Positions 1 through 8,263 of a stretch of 39,496 nt of DNA are shown one piece after another. Origin of the DNA: Rhodocyclaceae bacterium (GTDB lineage: Bacteria; Pseudomonadota; Gammaproteobacteria; Burkholderiales; Rhodocyclaceae); assembly GCA_016702335.1 (NCBI GenBank), contig JADJEF010000010.1, positions 1 through 39,496 on the forward strand, given 5' to 3'. Made by a program: the position numbers and the translations under genes. A model generated the notes under the pieces. The model saw only the letters and a program-made list of their open reading frames with translations, made no database searches and was not told where the DNA came from. Each line of letters opens with the position of its first letter. Position 1 is the stretch's first letter.

Positions 1-340
1 TGCCACACGCGGGTCTTTGAGGCCGAACACGGGCAAACTACCGATCTTCTGCCTAAGCAACTCAACTGCACGAAGATGGTAGCCTTGCTTGCGTAGCACT
101 TCGATATCACTTGGCTCAATTAGTGTTAGACGGTTCCAATTGCTGTTGAGCGCCCCAAGCATATCCGTGTCGAGAATATGGAGGTCCATATCCTCCCAAA
201 AACCTTTCGCATTATCTCCGGCAATGGCTGGTATCAGCCTTTCGCCAAGTTCCACCCCCATGACCTGCAACCTCGCGTAATAGCACTCCATGCCACTGCG
301 GTGCATTCCCAATACGACAATCAGCCTTTTTCGCGTTCAT
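1..340 (-). pseudogene. sulfotransferase-like protein, N-terminal part, frameshifted and cut by window edge
   Basis: The reverse strand encodes the start of a PAPS-dependent sulfotransferase-type protein: a beta strand, then the P-loop-like GMHRSG motif, then QVMGVELG and DNAKGFWEDMDLH, as in bacterial sulfotransferases near polysaccharide genes. The ATG at 340 is followed by a run of five A; with four A the frame enters RLIVVLGMHRSG directly. Inside the P-loop the frame reads MECYYARL. Adding one base and removing one base a few codons apart gives SAITRG followed by Leu, which is the expected family sequence. So three single-base indels sit in the first 40 codons. It probably modifies exported glycan, but this is inference from its position beside wzt. 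The C-terminus lies outside the window. Confidence 0.6.
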
Positions 341-400
341 AAATTACCGACTCTTCAATCTTGGGTTTGTTTCTAGTTCTATTTCCGAGAGCAGCCAAAA

Positions 401-1744
401 TCAACAATGCTCGGTTGCCAAGTTTTCCGCATCGGGCATAATTCTAAACATGGCGATATCGATCAGGCGGTGCAGATAAGTTTCACTGCCGCCCACATCC
501 CCAAGTACGCCAGCATTCAGAAAATACACGCCCGGGTTCAGCGCACAGCGGAAACGGAATTCGATACGATAGCTTGATCCCTCTTCAACATAAGCCAGAC
601 TTTCTCTCGGTGAATTTGCCGATGCTCCTCCGCCTAACTCAATCCCGGATGTGGTCTTGATGAGCATCCCAAAACGAACATTACTGGCACTCTTGGTGAA
701 GCGAACGGTGTACACATAACGATAGGTCTTGCCCCGTACGAGGTTGTTAACTTGCTCACCAGCCAATGTAAACACCGCAGGTGATTCGATGTAAGCCCCA
801 TGCGACTCATATTCGATGGTGCTGCTGGGCCTTAGGTTCGGGTCAAAGCTTTCCTGCGGTTCTTGCGTGCGCTCACAGTGTGCTTCGTCTTGGTTCGCTA
901 CTGCTTCTAGGGTATCGGCATGCTGTTCTGTATGCTCACCCATTCGGCGAATTTTCTCCCGAATGGCTTCCTGCTTGTCTGCTGGTGCATATAGCAGCTT
1001 TTGGTAACGACCTACGATTTGTTTGGGCGTTCCGACAGCGAGCTTTTCGCCCGCATCCATCAGAATTGCGCGATCACACAATTCGACGATTTGCCCACCG
1101 GAATGGGAGACAAATAGGATAGTGGCCCCGCTTTCCCGTATTGCCTCAATACGGGAAAAACATTTCCGCTGGAATAATTCATCGCCTACCGAGAGCGCTT
1201 CATCTACGATCAGAATTTCCGGATCGACGTTTATCGCCACAGCAAAGGCCAACCGCACCACCATACCGCTGGAATAGGTTTTTACTGGTTGCTCAATAAA
1301 ATCATCAATCTCGGCAAATGCGGCGATATCATCAAAGCAAGCTTCGATTTCTTCATTACTTAACCCTAGCACTGAGGCGTTCATATAGACGTTCTCGCGC
1401 CCCGTGAATTCGGGATTGAAGCCGGAGCCAAGTTCTAGCAACGCCGCGATGCGACCATTAGTTTGAATATTGCCAGTGGTGGGGTTCAGCGTTCCGCAGA
1501 TCATCTGCAGCAACGTCGACTTGCCACTCCCGTTCCGGCCAATAATTCCGACCGTTTCGCCCTTCCTGACTTCAAGGGAGACGTCTTTCAGCGCCCAGAA
1601 TTCACGAAAGTATTGTTTGGGCGGTTTTCGCGCAATTCTTTGCAGACGCGGCACAATAAACTGCTTTAACCGATCATGCGGCGAGTCGTAGATTTGGTAG
1701 CACTTGCTGAGGTTTTCTACCTTGATGGCAATATCAGAGGACAT
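401..1744 (-). CDS. wzt: O-antigen/polysaccharide ABC transporter ATP-binding protein (Wzt)
   Basis: ATPase subunit that drives export of a completed undecaprenyl-linked polysaccharide through the Wzm channel. Residues about 1-240 form the nucleotide-binding domain, with Walker A GRNGSGKST, signature YSSGM, Walker B ILIVDEALSVGD and switch His in FVSHS. After a charged linker, residues about 300-440 resemble the Wzt C-terminal carbohydrate-binding domain found in transporters that recognise a modified non-reducing glycan end. The ATG at 1744 was chosen because it overlaps the Wzm stop (1734-1736) and has AGGGG about 7 nt upstream; a TTG two codons earlier is possible. The 447-residue frame is fully intact, unlike its neighbours on both sides. 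Base composition looks lower in GC than the rml genes. Confidence 0.93.
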   Translation of the reverse strand: MSSDIAIKVENLSKCYQIYDSPHDRLKQFIVPRLQRIARKPPKQYFREFWALKDVSLEVRKGETVGIIGRNGSGKSTLLQMICGTLNPTTGNIQTNGRIAALLELGSGFNPEFTGRENVYMNASVLGLSNEEIEACFDDIAAFAEIDDFIEQPVKTYSSGMVVRLAFAVAINVDPEILIVDEALSVGDELFQRKCFSRIEAIRESGATILFVSHSGGQIVELCDRAILMDAGEKLAVGTPKQIVGRYQKLLYAPADKQEAIREKIRRMGEHTEQHADTLEAVANQDEAHCERTQEPQESFDPNLRPSSTIEYESHGAYIESPAVFTLAGEQVNNLVRGKTYRYVYTVRFTKSASNVRFGMLIKTTSGIELGGGASANSPRESLAYVEEGSSYRIEFRFRCALNPGVYFLNAGVLGDVGGSETYLHRLIDIAMFRIMPDAENLATEHC

Positions 1745-2549
1745 CAGCAAACCCCTTTCTGGTTTTTGGAACCAGGCATAGCCAGCCAGGCCACGGCGGT
1801 GGCCATCAGGGTATAGATTCCCAGTCCGGTCCAGTTAGGCGGCCCCAGATGAGCACTTCTCGCGCCTGCTCGATAATGAAGGTGAGCGGGTTGGCCATGA
1901 CCCAGGGCGCATTTTTCCGGCAGCGCTGTAATGGGGTAAAAAACGGGGGCAGAAACATCATGACTGTGGTGATGATGCCGATGGTTTTGGCCGACGTCGC
2001 GCAGAAACACGCCCAATGATGCCAGCATCCAGGCGAGACCCAGTGTGAGGATGACAAGCGGCAGTACTACCAACGGAGCAAGAACGGCTGTCCAGTGCAG
2101 GTAGCCGATTGATTGGCGCAAAGGCCATCAGTAATACACCCAGACTCACCAGGCTGTGAAAGAGGGCTGCCCCATGCTGATAACTGGGAGGATCTCCAAA
2201 GGAAGACGACTTTTTTGACGTAGTTGACGTTGCCTAGAATCAGCCCGGGGCGCGGTTGAGTACTTCAGCCAGCAGGCCATGCACAATCGTGCCGACGAAC
2301 ATTACCACGGCGAACTGGGCTTTACTTTCCTGCCCCCCCAACGTGCTTTGAATATCACGGAGAAAACAAAGGTTACACCGACAGCATGAACACTGGGTTC
2401 ATGAACGACCAGACCAGCCCCATGATCGAACCTTTGTACCGGCCGATCACATCGCGCTGCGCCATCTTCAGGATGAGCTGGCGGTTGCGCCAGAGGCTTG
2501 TGGTCAGTGTAACGATCGAAGTGGGACACTGTTCTGCGTTGGAGTTCAT
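1734..2549 (-). pseudogene. wzm: polysaccharide ABC transporter permease (Wzm), multiple frameshifts
   Basis: Membrane partner of Wzt. Stitching the three reverse frames gives a normal ABC-2 permease of about 270 residues. It starts MNSNAEQCPTSIV and continues with the conserved KMAQRDVIGRYKGS and GLVWSFMNP. Later come NVNYVKKVVFPLEILPV, hydrophobic segments, TFIIEQAREVLIWG and a C-terminus reading GYAWFQKTRKGFADVL. I count about eight single-base interruptions, mostly lost bases (for example after the LSV codons near 2376, in APG/LILG, in VVF/PLEI and before GYAWF). Almost no residue looks decayed by substitution. The stop overlaps the wzt start, so the two form a coupled pair. Either sequencing error or recent inactivation fits; if real, export through this pathway would be lost. 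Confidence 0.8.
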
Positions 2550-2776
2550 GAATATCAGTGCGTGAGCACATCACGAAAGAAAGCTTAGGGGACGAATTAT
2601 AGGGGGAGGTTGCATTGCCACGCCGGGTTCGCCGTCGCCCTTGCGAAAAATGAAACCGCCCAATTGAGTGATCGGGCATTATTATCAAGTCGTCTTATCA
2701 AGTGCACATAAAATTCGAGGTCATGTGATAATAGTACATTAGCGAACCCGCCCGTCTCTGTTCGTTCCGGCCGTAC
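2550..2776. promoter_or_regulatory. divergent intergenic region between wzm and rmlB
   Basis: 227 bp AT-richer gap separating two divergent operons, so it must hold both promoters. The segment 2690-2745 is AT-rich, with repeated TTATCAA/TTGATAA words (2695-2711 region) that could form minus-strand promoter elements. I cannot assign a -35/-10 pair with correct spacing on either strand. Confidence 0.35.
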
Positions 2777-3843
2777 ATGACTACCCTTTTCGTGACTGGC
2801 GGCGCCGGCTTTATCGGTTCCGCTCTGATTCGCCTGCTGATTGCCGAAAGTGAATGGCATATTGTCAATATCGATTGCCTGACCTATGCCGGCAATCTGG
2901 AATCATTATCGTCAGTTTTCGAAAATCACCCACGCTACCGTTTTCGCGCACCGATATTGGTGATCGTGCGGGGCTGGATGCTCTGTTCGCCCAACATCAA
3001 CCCTCCGGCGTCATTCACCTGGCGGCAGAAGTCCACGTCGACCGCTCCATTCATGGCCGGGCGATTTCATCCGCACCAGCGTGACCGGCACATACACACT
3101 GCTCGAGGCGGTTCGGGCTTTCTGGGCGACTCTGGAGCCTCTGACAGGGATACCTTCAGATTCCACCATGTCTCGACCGACGAAGTCTTCGGCTCGCTCG
3201 GCGATACCGGCTTCTTCACCGAAACCACGGCCTACCAGCCCAATTCGCCCTACTCCGCGTCCAAGGCGGCGTCGGATCACCTCGTGCGCGCCTGGCATCA
3301 CACCTATGGCCTGCCGGTGCTCACCACCAACTGCTCGAACAACTACGGCCCCTGCCACTTCCCGGAAAAGCTCATTCCACTGATGATCCACAATGCCCTC
3401 GCGGGCAAGCCCTTGCCCATTTATGGCAAAGGCGACAACGTGCGCGACTGGCTCTATGTCGATGACCATGCCCGCGCTTTGCGCACCGTCTTTGAGCGTG
3501 GTACGGTGGGTGAGACTTACTGTGTGGGCGGTCACAACGAGAAAACCAATCTTGAGGTGGTCGATCTGCTTTGCGCCCTGCTCGATGAACTGCGACCGCG
3601 CGCCGATGGTCAATCGTATGCCTCGCAAAGACCTATGTCGCCGACCGGCCGGTCACGACAAGCGCTACGCCATTGATGCCGGCAAGATCCTCCGCGAACT
3701 GGGCTGGACGCCGCGCGAGAGTTTCGAGACCGGCCTGCGTAAGACCGTACAGTGGTATCTCGACAATCCCGATTGGTTCGCCGCACGTGGTCAGTGGTGC
3801 CTACCAGCAATGGACCGAAAAGAATTACGGAGGCCGGGCATGA
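2777..3843 (+). pseudogene. rmlB: dTDP-glucose 4,6-dehydratase (RmlB), frameshifted
   Basis: Converts dTDP-glucose to dTDP-4-keto-6-deoxyglucose, step 2 of dTDP-L-rhamnose synthesis. Stitched frames give an extended SDR enzyme of usual length (about 355 residues). Features are the NAD-binding TGGAGFIGS, HLAAEVHVDRSI, the catalytic STDEVFG and PYSASKAASDHL (Tyr-x3-Lys), NCSNNYGP and GDNVRDWLYVDDHARA. The C-terminus is AYQQWTEKNYGGRA, ending at the TGA at 3841. About six single-base indels break it (near 2940, 3057, 3135, 3630, 3650 and 3790). Catalytic and cofactor residues are all retained in one frame or another. It opens the rml operon; its stop overlaps the rmlA ATG by ATGA. Confidence 0.85.
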
Positions 3844-4746
3844 TTAGAAAAGGCATCATCCTCGCCGGTGGCTCGGGCACCCGCCTGCACCCGGTGACAC
3901 TGGCGGTATCCAAGCAGCTGCTGCCGGTGTTTGACAAACCCATGATCTACTACCCGCTGACCACGCTGATGCTGGCGGGCATGCGCGACATTTTGCTTAT
4001 CTCGACCCCGCAGGACACGCCTCGTTTTCAGCAATTGCTTGGTGACGGCAGCCAGTGGGGCATCAACCTCCAGTACGCCGTCCAGCCCAGCCCCGATGGG
4101 CTGGCGCAGGCCTTCATCATCGGTGAGCGGTTCGTCGGCAATGAGCCATCCGCGTTGGTTCTGGGCGATAACCTGTTTTACGGTCACGACTTCGCCGACC
4201 AATTGCAGCGGGCCTCGCAAGTCGGCGCTGGTGAGACGGCGATTGCAGCAGAAGGGGCGACCGTTTTTGCCTATGCGGTCAGCGATCCGGAACGCTACGG
4301 CGTGGTGGCCTTTAATGAGGCCGGCAAGGCCATCAGCATTGAAGAAAAGCCCAAGCAGCCGAAGTCGCGCTACGCCGTCACGGGTTTGTATGTTTACGAC
4401 CGGCAGGTCTGCTCAATTGCCAAAAATCTCCAGCCCTCACCGCGCGGCGAACTGGAGATCACCGATCTGAACCGTGTTTATCTGGAGCGCGGACAACTTT
4501 CCGTCGAGATCATGGGCCGCGGCATGGCCTGGCTCGATACCGGTACACGAGTCGCTGCTTGATGCCGGCCAATTCATTCAGACGATCGAGACACGGCAAG
4601 GCCTGAAAGTCGCCTGCCCGGAAGAGGTCGCCTGGCGACAAAATTGGATCAACGATGGGCAACTGGACGCCCTTGCCTTGCCGCTGGCCAAGAGCCAGTA
4701 CGGGCAATATCTGCAAGGTCTCCTGCGTGACAAGGTGTTCGGATGA
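3840..4746 (+). pseudogene. rmlA: glucose-1-phosphate thymidylyltransferase (RmlA), one frameshift and an in-frame hairpin repeat
   Basis: First enzyme of dTDP-rhamnose synthesis (glucose-1-phosphate + dTTP). The N-terminus has the nucleotidyltransferase signature LAGGSGTRLHP, then KQLLPVFDKPMIYYPL, VLGDNLFYGHDF, ERYGVV and EEKPKQPKSRYAVTGLYVYD. After WLDTGT one base is missing near 4545 and the protein continues in another frame as HESLLDAGQFI to the TGA at 4744. Between GHD and GATVF there are 21 residues; the E. coli protein as I recall it has 13. The extra stretch SQVGAGETAIA is encoded by a copy of the dispersed repeat at 4216-4245. The start ATG at 3840 overlaps the rmlB stop. Apart from the single late frameshift the gene looks functional. 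Confidence 0.88.
4216..4245 (+). repeat. dispersed hairpin repeat, copy 1 (inside rmlA)
   Basis: Core CAAGTCGGCGCTGG, loop TGAG, arm ACGGCGAT. The ends GCAA and TTGC pair, extending the stem, with one bulged G. It is in frame with rmlA codons 126-135 and length-neutral for the frame (30 bp). Other copies are at 16655, 27231, 30911, 31681, 33435 and 37457. Confidence 0.85.
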
Positions 4747-5284
4747 ACCGCATAGCCACTGCCATTCCCGATGTTGTGCTGCTCGAACCCAAGGTGTTCG
4801 GCGACGCCCGCGGATTTTTCTATGAGAGCTGGAACAAAGAAAACGCTCACCGATCTGGGCATAGACGTCGACTTCGTTCAAGACAACCACAGCAAGTCCC
4901 AGCTTGGCGTGTTGCGCGGCCTGCACTACCAGATCGAACAGGCTCAGGAAAACTGGTGCGCTGCACCGCTGGCGAGGTTTATGACGTCGCCGTCGATCTG
5001 CGCAAATCCTCGACCACCTTGGCCATTGGGTCGGCTTTACTCTCTCCGCGGAAAACAAGCGTATCGCCTGGATTCCTCCCGGTTTTGCCCATGGCTTTTG
5101 CGTCACCTCGGATAGCGCCGAGTTCCTTTACAAGACCACTGATTACTACGCCCCCGAGCACGAGCGCAGCCTGCTCTGGAACGATCCGGCGCTAGGCATC
5201 CAGTGGCCCCTGACTGGCCCACCGAAACTGGCGGCGAAAGACGCCGCGGCGCTACCGCTGGCCCAGTGCCCGAGCTTCCCATGA
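4743..5284 (+). pseudogene. rmlC: dTDP-4-dehydrorhamnose 3,5-epimerase (RmlC), frameshifted
   Basis: Epimerises C3 and C5 of the 4-keto sugar, step 3. The stitched protein is a cupin of the usual size (about 180 residues). It reads IPDVVLLEPKVFGDARGFF, DFVQDNHSKSQLGVLRGLHY (catalytic His), KLVRCTAGEVYDVAVDLR, then ENKRIAWIPPGFAHGF and FLYKTTDYYAPEHE (active-site Tyr), then a proline/alanine-rich tail ending at the TGA at 5282. Three indels break the frame, near 4840 (after WNKE), near 4950 (QAQ/GKLVR) and near 5020 (before GHWVGF). Start and stop overlap rmlA and rmlD by ATGA, so the operon is translationally coupled throughout. Confidence 0.83.
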
Positions 5285-6140
5285 AGATCCTGCTGCTCGG
5301 TGCCGGCGGCCAGCTGGGACGTGAATTGAAGCGCTCGCTGGCCCCGCTGGGCGAAGTAGTCGCCTGCGACCGTAGCCGGCTCGATCTGGCGGATGCCGAT
5401 GCGCTGCGCCAGCGCGTGCGCACGGAACGGCCGGCGCTGATCGTCAATGCGGCCGCCTACACGGCGGTGGACAAAGCCGAAACCGACACCGCGAGCGCAC
5501 TGGCGATCAATGCCCACGCCCCCGGCGTACTAGCCGAAGAAGCCAAAGCCCTCGGCGCCCGGCTGATCCACTATTCGACCGATTATGTCTTTGATGGCAG
5601 TGGCGTGCGCCCGTGGCGCGAAGGTGATGCCGTGGCGCCCATCAATGCTATGGCGGAACAAAGTGGGCCGGAGAACAGGCCATCGTGGCCAGCGGCTGCC
5701 GTTACCTGATCCTGCGCACCAGTTGGGTATTTGGCCTGCACGGCGCCAACTTCATGAAGACCATGCTGCGTCTGGCGCGCGAAAAGGATGAACTCGGCAT
5801 CATCGACGACCAAGTCGGTACCCCGACCTGGACCCGGCATCTGGCCGACGCCACCGCCCTGCTCGCCGCCAGACCTGACGCGCACGGGCTGTATCATCTG
5901 GCCAGCGGCGGCGAAACCACTTGGGCGGGGTATGCCGAAGCGATCTTCGCCGAGGCCCTGCGTCTCGACCTGTTGGACAAAACACCGCATGTGCGCCGTA
6001 TCACCAGCGCCGACTTCCCGCTGCCGGCCAAGCGCCCCAGCAACTCCCGCCTCGACTGCTCGGCGCTCTCACGCGACTACGGCATCGCGCTGCCTGACTG
6101 GCGCATCGCGCTGGTCGATTGCTTGGCTGATGCAATTTAA
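5281..6140 (+). pseudogene. rmlD: dTDP-4-dehydrorhamnose reductase (RmlD), single frameshift
   Basis: NAD(P)H-dependent last step producing dTDP-L-rhamnose. The frame has the N-terminal GAGGQLGREL, NAAAYTAVDKAE, YSTDYVFDG, LRTSWVFG, then the C-terminal ADFPLPAKRPSNSRLD and LPDWR typical of RmlD. One base is missing near 5648. The frame reads PINAM and then runs to a stop at 5708. Restoring one C gives PINAYGGTKWAGEQAIVASG, which contains the YxxxK catalytic pair. The 287-codon length is then normal. It is the last gene of the operon. Confidence 0.87.
5995..6016 (-). repeat. near-match to the dispersed repeat inside rmlD
   Basis: Reverse strand reads core AAGTCGGCGCTGG, loop TGAT, then ACGGC: 18 of 18 conserved positions, with the loop in the right place. 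Unlike copy 1 it adds no length: the codons encode RITSADF, which fits the RmlD family. It may be a coincidental resemblance, a source sequence, or a converted copy. Confidence 0.4.
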
Positions 6141-6446
6141 CGAACGGCATCTCTTTCAAGTGAGGGATATCGAGCAGCGCCCAGTCCGGCGCGTTACTCA
6201 CGAGTGATACCAGAAAGCGCCGCTCTGATGTATGTCGGCTTCCAGTGGTGCTGCGGCCAGTGGCGTCAGCCTGAGCAGTGCAACGAAGTACGCTGCTACT
6301 GGATGTCAGGTGACCAAAGGTTGGCTAGCTTGCTCGACCCGCCCCTCAACAGATATCAAGGATGACGACGTTGTCGGGTCGCTTCTCGGGGTAAGCGGCC
6401 GCGGATTTCTTGAAATGTGGTGAACGGCGAACTGCACAAGCCTTGC
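6141..6446. other. 306 bp gap between rmlD and higA, with a short minus-strand gene fragment
   Basis: No complete gene. On the minus strand a GTG at 6201 begins SNAPDWALLDIPHLKEMPF, which looks like the N-terminal end of a real protein. It loses sense after about 22 residues where it meets the 3' end of rmlD, so it is probably a remnant cut by rearrangement. I do not recognise the family. The rest (6210-6440) shows no convincing coding on either strand and no clear terminator for the rml operon. Confidence 0.4.
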
Positions 6447-6763
6447 TCAGGCCAATACTTTCAATCCGTGCTTCTGCACCACGACCAACAGTTTGAGCGC
6501 CATGCCGCTGGGGCGTCCCGTCTCCCATTTCTGAACGGTAGATTCGCTGGTATTGAGAAAACGTGCAAATACGGGTTGGCTCACCTGATTTTGCTCACGA
6601 ATACTCTTGATCTGCTGCGGGTCGATTTCCGTCGGAACAGACAAGCAAGACTCATCAAACTGGCGCAGCGTAGTCTTGCCAATGGCGCCGACCTTGAACA
6701 TGGCTCGCGCTGAAGAATGAATCGCCTCAAAGGCATCGCTCTTGAATTTTGCTTAGCTGTCAT
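6447..6763 (-). pseudogene. higA: HigA/NadS-type antitoxin, frameshifted near the start
   Basis: Antitoxin and autorepressor of a HigB-type pair. From the ATG at 6763 the frame reads MTAKQ. With one extra A in the following A-run it continues as KFKSDAFEAIHSSARAMFKVGAIGKTTLRQFDESC, the standard N-terminus of this family. The C-terminal half is a Cro/C1 helix-turn-helix: IKSIREQNQVSQPVFARFLN, then STVQKWETGRPSG and ALKLL. As sequenced, only an internal start (6701) gives the 84-residue HTH part. It overlaps the toxin gene by 11 bp, so the toxin comes first as in higBA operons. Confidence 0.8.
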
Positions 6764-7070
6764 GGCAGATCTCCGTCAGGTCTTTGTCTTGCAAAAGGCG
6801 TTCAACTTGCTTGTCCGTCAGATCGGCATAGGCCTTGGCCAGTGTGCGGAAGGCGGCCAACTCATCATCGGCAATGTTGTCCCGATCCTTTTTCGCAAAC
6901 AGATACTCATATACCCAATAGCGTCCGCCCTTCGCCAGGATGATCGAGCGATGCCTATTGTCGTTAAGCCGTTTCTTGTGTAAGTGGCGGTCAGCACCCG
7001 TAAAAATTTGGCGTTCGCGAGCAAATGTGGCGAAACGACGGTGTGATTTTGTTTTTTGAAGTTCAGGCAT
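6753..7070 (-). CDS. higB: RelE/HigB-like toxin
   Basis: Short basic protein of the RelE-like HigB2 group (ribosome-dependent mRNA interferase). It starts MPELQKTKSHRRFATFARERQ and contains the diagnostic RSIILAKGGRYWVYEYLFAKKDRDNI followed by DDELAAFRTLAKAY. An upstream ATG and other starts extend the frame to 7118, but MPELQKTK matches the family start. At 105 residues it is near the expected length. The segment between FARERQ and HKKRLNDNRH looks short against relatives, so a small internal deletion is possible. Its 3' end overlaps the higA start. Confidence 0.75.
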   Translation of the reverse strand: MPELQKTKSHRRFATFARERQIFTGADRHLHKKRLNDNRHRSIILAKGGRYWVYEYLFAKKDRDNIADDELAAFRTLAKAYADLTDKQVERLLQDKDLTEICHDS

Positions 7071-7339
7071 GAACATGCCGGTTTTACGGTTTGCGCCCGC
7101 CAGGCATCCGGCGGACAAATGGCGCAGCCATTGTCGTCTGGCAAACGAAGTGCGGCAGAGGGCGAAGCCGATGGGGTAGAAAGCGGGCCGACCGGTGGAA
7201 ACGCAGGCGCGACACCGATCCCAACCGCCAAGTCAGATCCGCTGTCGCGCCCCGAAGCCCCCTGATGAGGACGACGTTGCCTGCATAGTATTTCACGAAG
7301 CGCACGTTTGTGTCCGCTGTCCATCGGCCGTGATGGCCC

Positions 7340-7759
7340 ATGGATCCTTCCGGAAGACGCTACGTGTGCGCAGCCTGCCGCACCGCTGTACTAATTTGCA
7401 GCCACTGTGATCGCGGTAACCGCTACTGCACGACGACGTGCGCCCGGCAAGCCCGCCAATGCGCGGTACGTGCCGCCGGCAGCCGCTATCAAACCAGTCG
7501 TCGCGGCCGTCACACCCACGCCGAGCGCCAACGTCGTTATCGGGCCCGCGCGAAGATAGTGACGCATCACGGTTCCCCCGCACCCACCTCGGCTGATCAA
7601 CTCCCGCCTGAACCGTCAGCGCCGGCCACGGTGCTGTCCGGGAACTGCTGCCGTTGCCAGCGACCGTTATCGGCGTGGGTACGACAGGATTTCCTGCGTC
7701 CCTCGGTTCGTCGAATCCCACCTCACCGGAGAACCTATGGCCCTCACCCCCGAAACTGA
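7340..7759 (+). CDS. small Cys-rich IS21-associated protein
   Basis: 139 residues, very rich in Arg, Cys and Ala. Cys pairs CAAC, CSHC and CTTTC fall in the first 35 residues, followed by RYQTSRRGRHTHAERQRRYRARAKIVTHHGS, which I recognise as a small ORF often found just before istA in IS21-type elements of beta- and gammaproteobacteria. A second pair, CCRC, lies near residue 104. Zinc binding is likely from the Cys spacing. Its function is not known to me. It overlaps the istA start by 23 bp, consistent with a shared transcript. The last 20 residues may be out of the native frame. Confidence 0.55.
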   Translation: MDPSGRRYVCAACRTAVLICSHCDRGNRYCTTTCARQARQCAVRAAGSRYQTSRRGRHTHAERQRRYRARAKIVTHHGSPAPTSADQLPPEPSAPATVLSGNCCRCQRPLSAWVRQDFLRPSVRRIPPHRRTYGPHPRN

Positions 7760-8111
7760 AGCACAGATACTTCGTCACCACCACGCCGAACGCTGGCCCA
7801 TCGGCACCATCGCCACGCAACTCAATCTTCACCGCGACAGCGTCGCCCGGGTTATTGCCCAAGCCGGCTTGCCGACCCTTGGCACGTCTGCGCGACCCAG
7901 CGCCATCGACCCCTACCTGCCGTTCATGTTGGAAACGCTGACCCAGTACCCCCGTCTGCGCGCCAGTCGCCTGTACGACATGGCCAAGGATCGCGGCTAT
8001 CCCGGACGCCCGGATCACTTTCGCCACCTCATCGCGCGCCACCGGCCGCGCCCGAAATCGGAAGCCTACCTGCGCCTGCGCACCCTACCGGGCGAACAGA
8101 TGCAGATCGAC

Positions 8112-8143
8112 TGGGGGCTATGCCGAGCTCGGCATAGCCCCCA
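8112..8143. repeat. perfect 32-bp palindrome at the left junction of the inserted element
   Basis: TGGGGGCTATGCCGAG is followed directly by its exact reverse complement. It fuses the istA target sequence (TGGGGGC) and the element's 10-mer end repeat CTATGCCGAG head to head with an inverted copy of both. The right junction has no equivalent. Confidence 0.9.
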
Positions 8144-8235
8144 CTATGCCGAGTCTCGGACTATGCCGAGTTTTATCTGGTAGCGTTGAAATCAAGGCAA
8201 CTAGCCCGCCTCGGTGAGCGGATGACTCGGCATAG
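8144..8235 (+). repeat. left end array of the RIT-type element
   Basis: CTATGCCGAG at 8144-8153 and 8161-8170 in direct orientation with a 7-bp spacer (TCTCGGA), then an inverted copy CTCGGCATAG at 8226-8235. The right end mirrors this layout, as expected of recombinase binding sites. Confidence 0.85.
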
Positions 8236-8263
8236 TATTTGCGTCAAAGCGCTTTGAGGAAAG

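Noticed and set aside
2597..2860. 87-residue minus-strand frame between wzm and rmlB
   Set aside because: Its sense depends on antisense rmlB codons and it has no recognisable features or ribosome site.
3011..3628. 205-residue minus-strand frame over rmlB
   Set aside because: Shadow of rmlB codons; the plus strand carries all SDR motifs.
7293..8042. 249-residue minus-strand frame over the IS21 start
   Set aside because: Antisense to the Cys-rich ORF and istA, both recognised on the plus strand; high-GC shadow.
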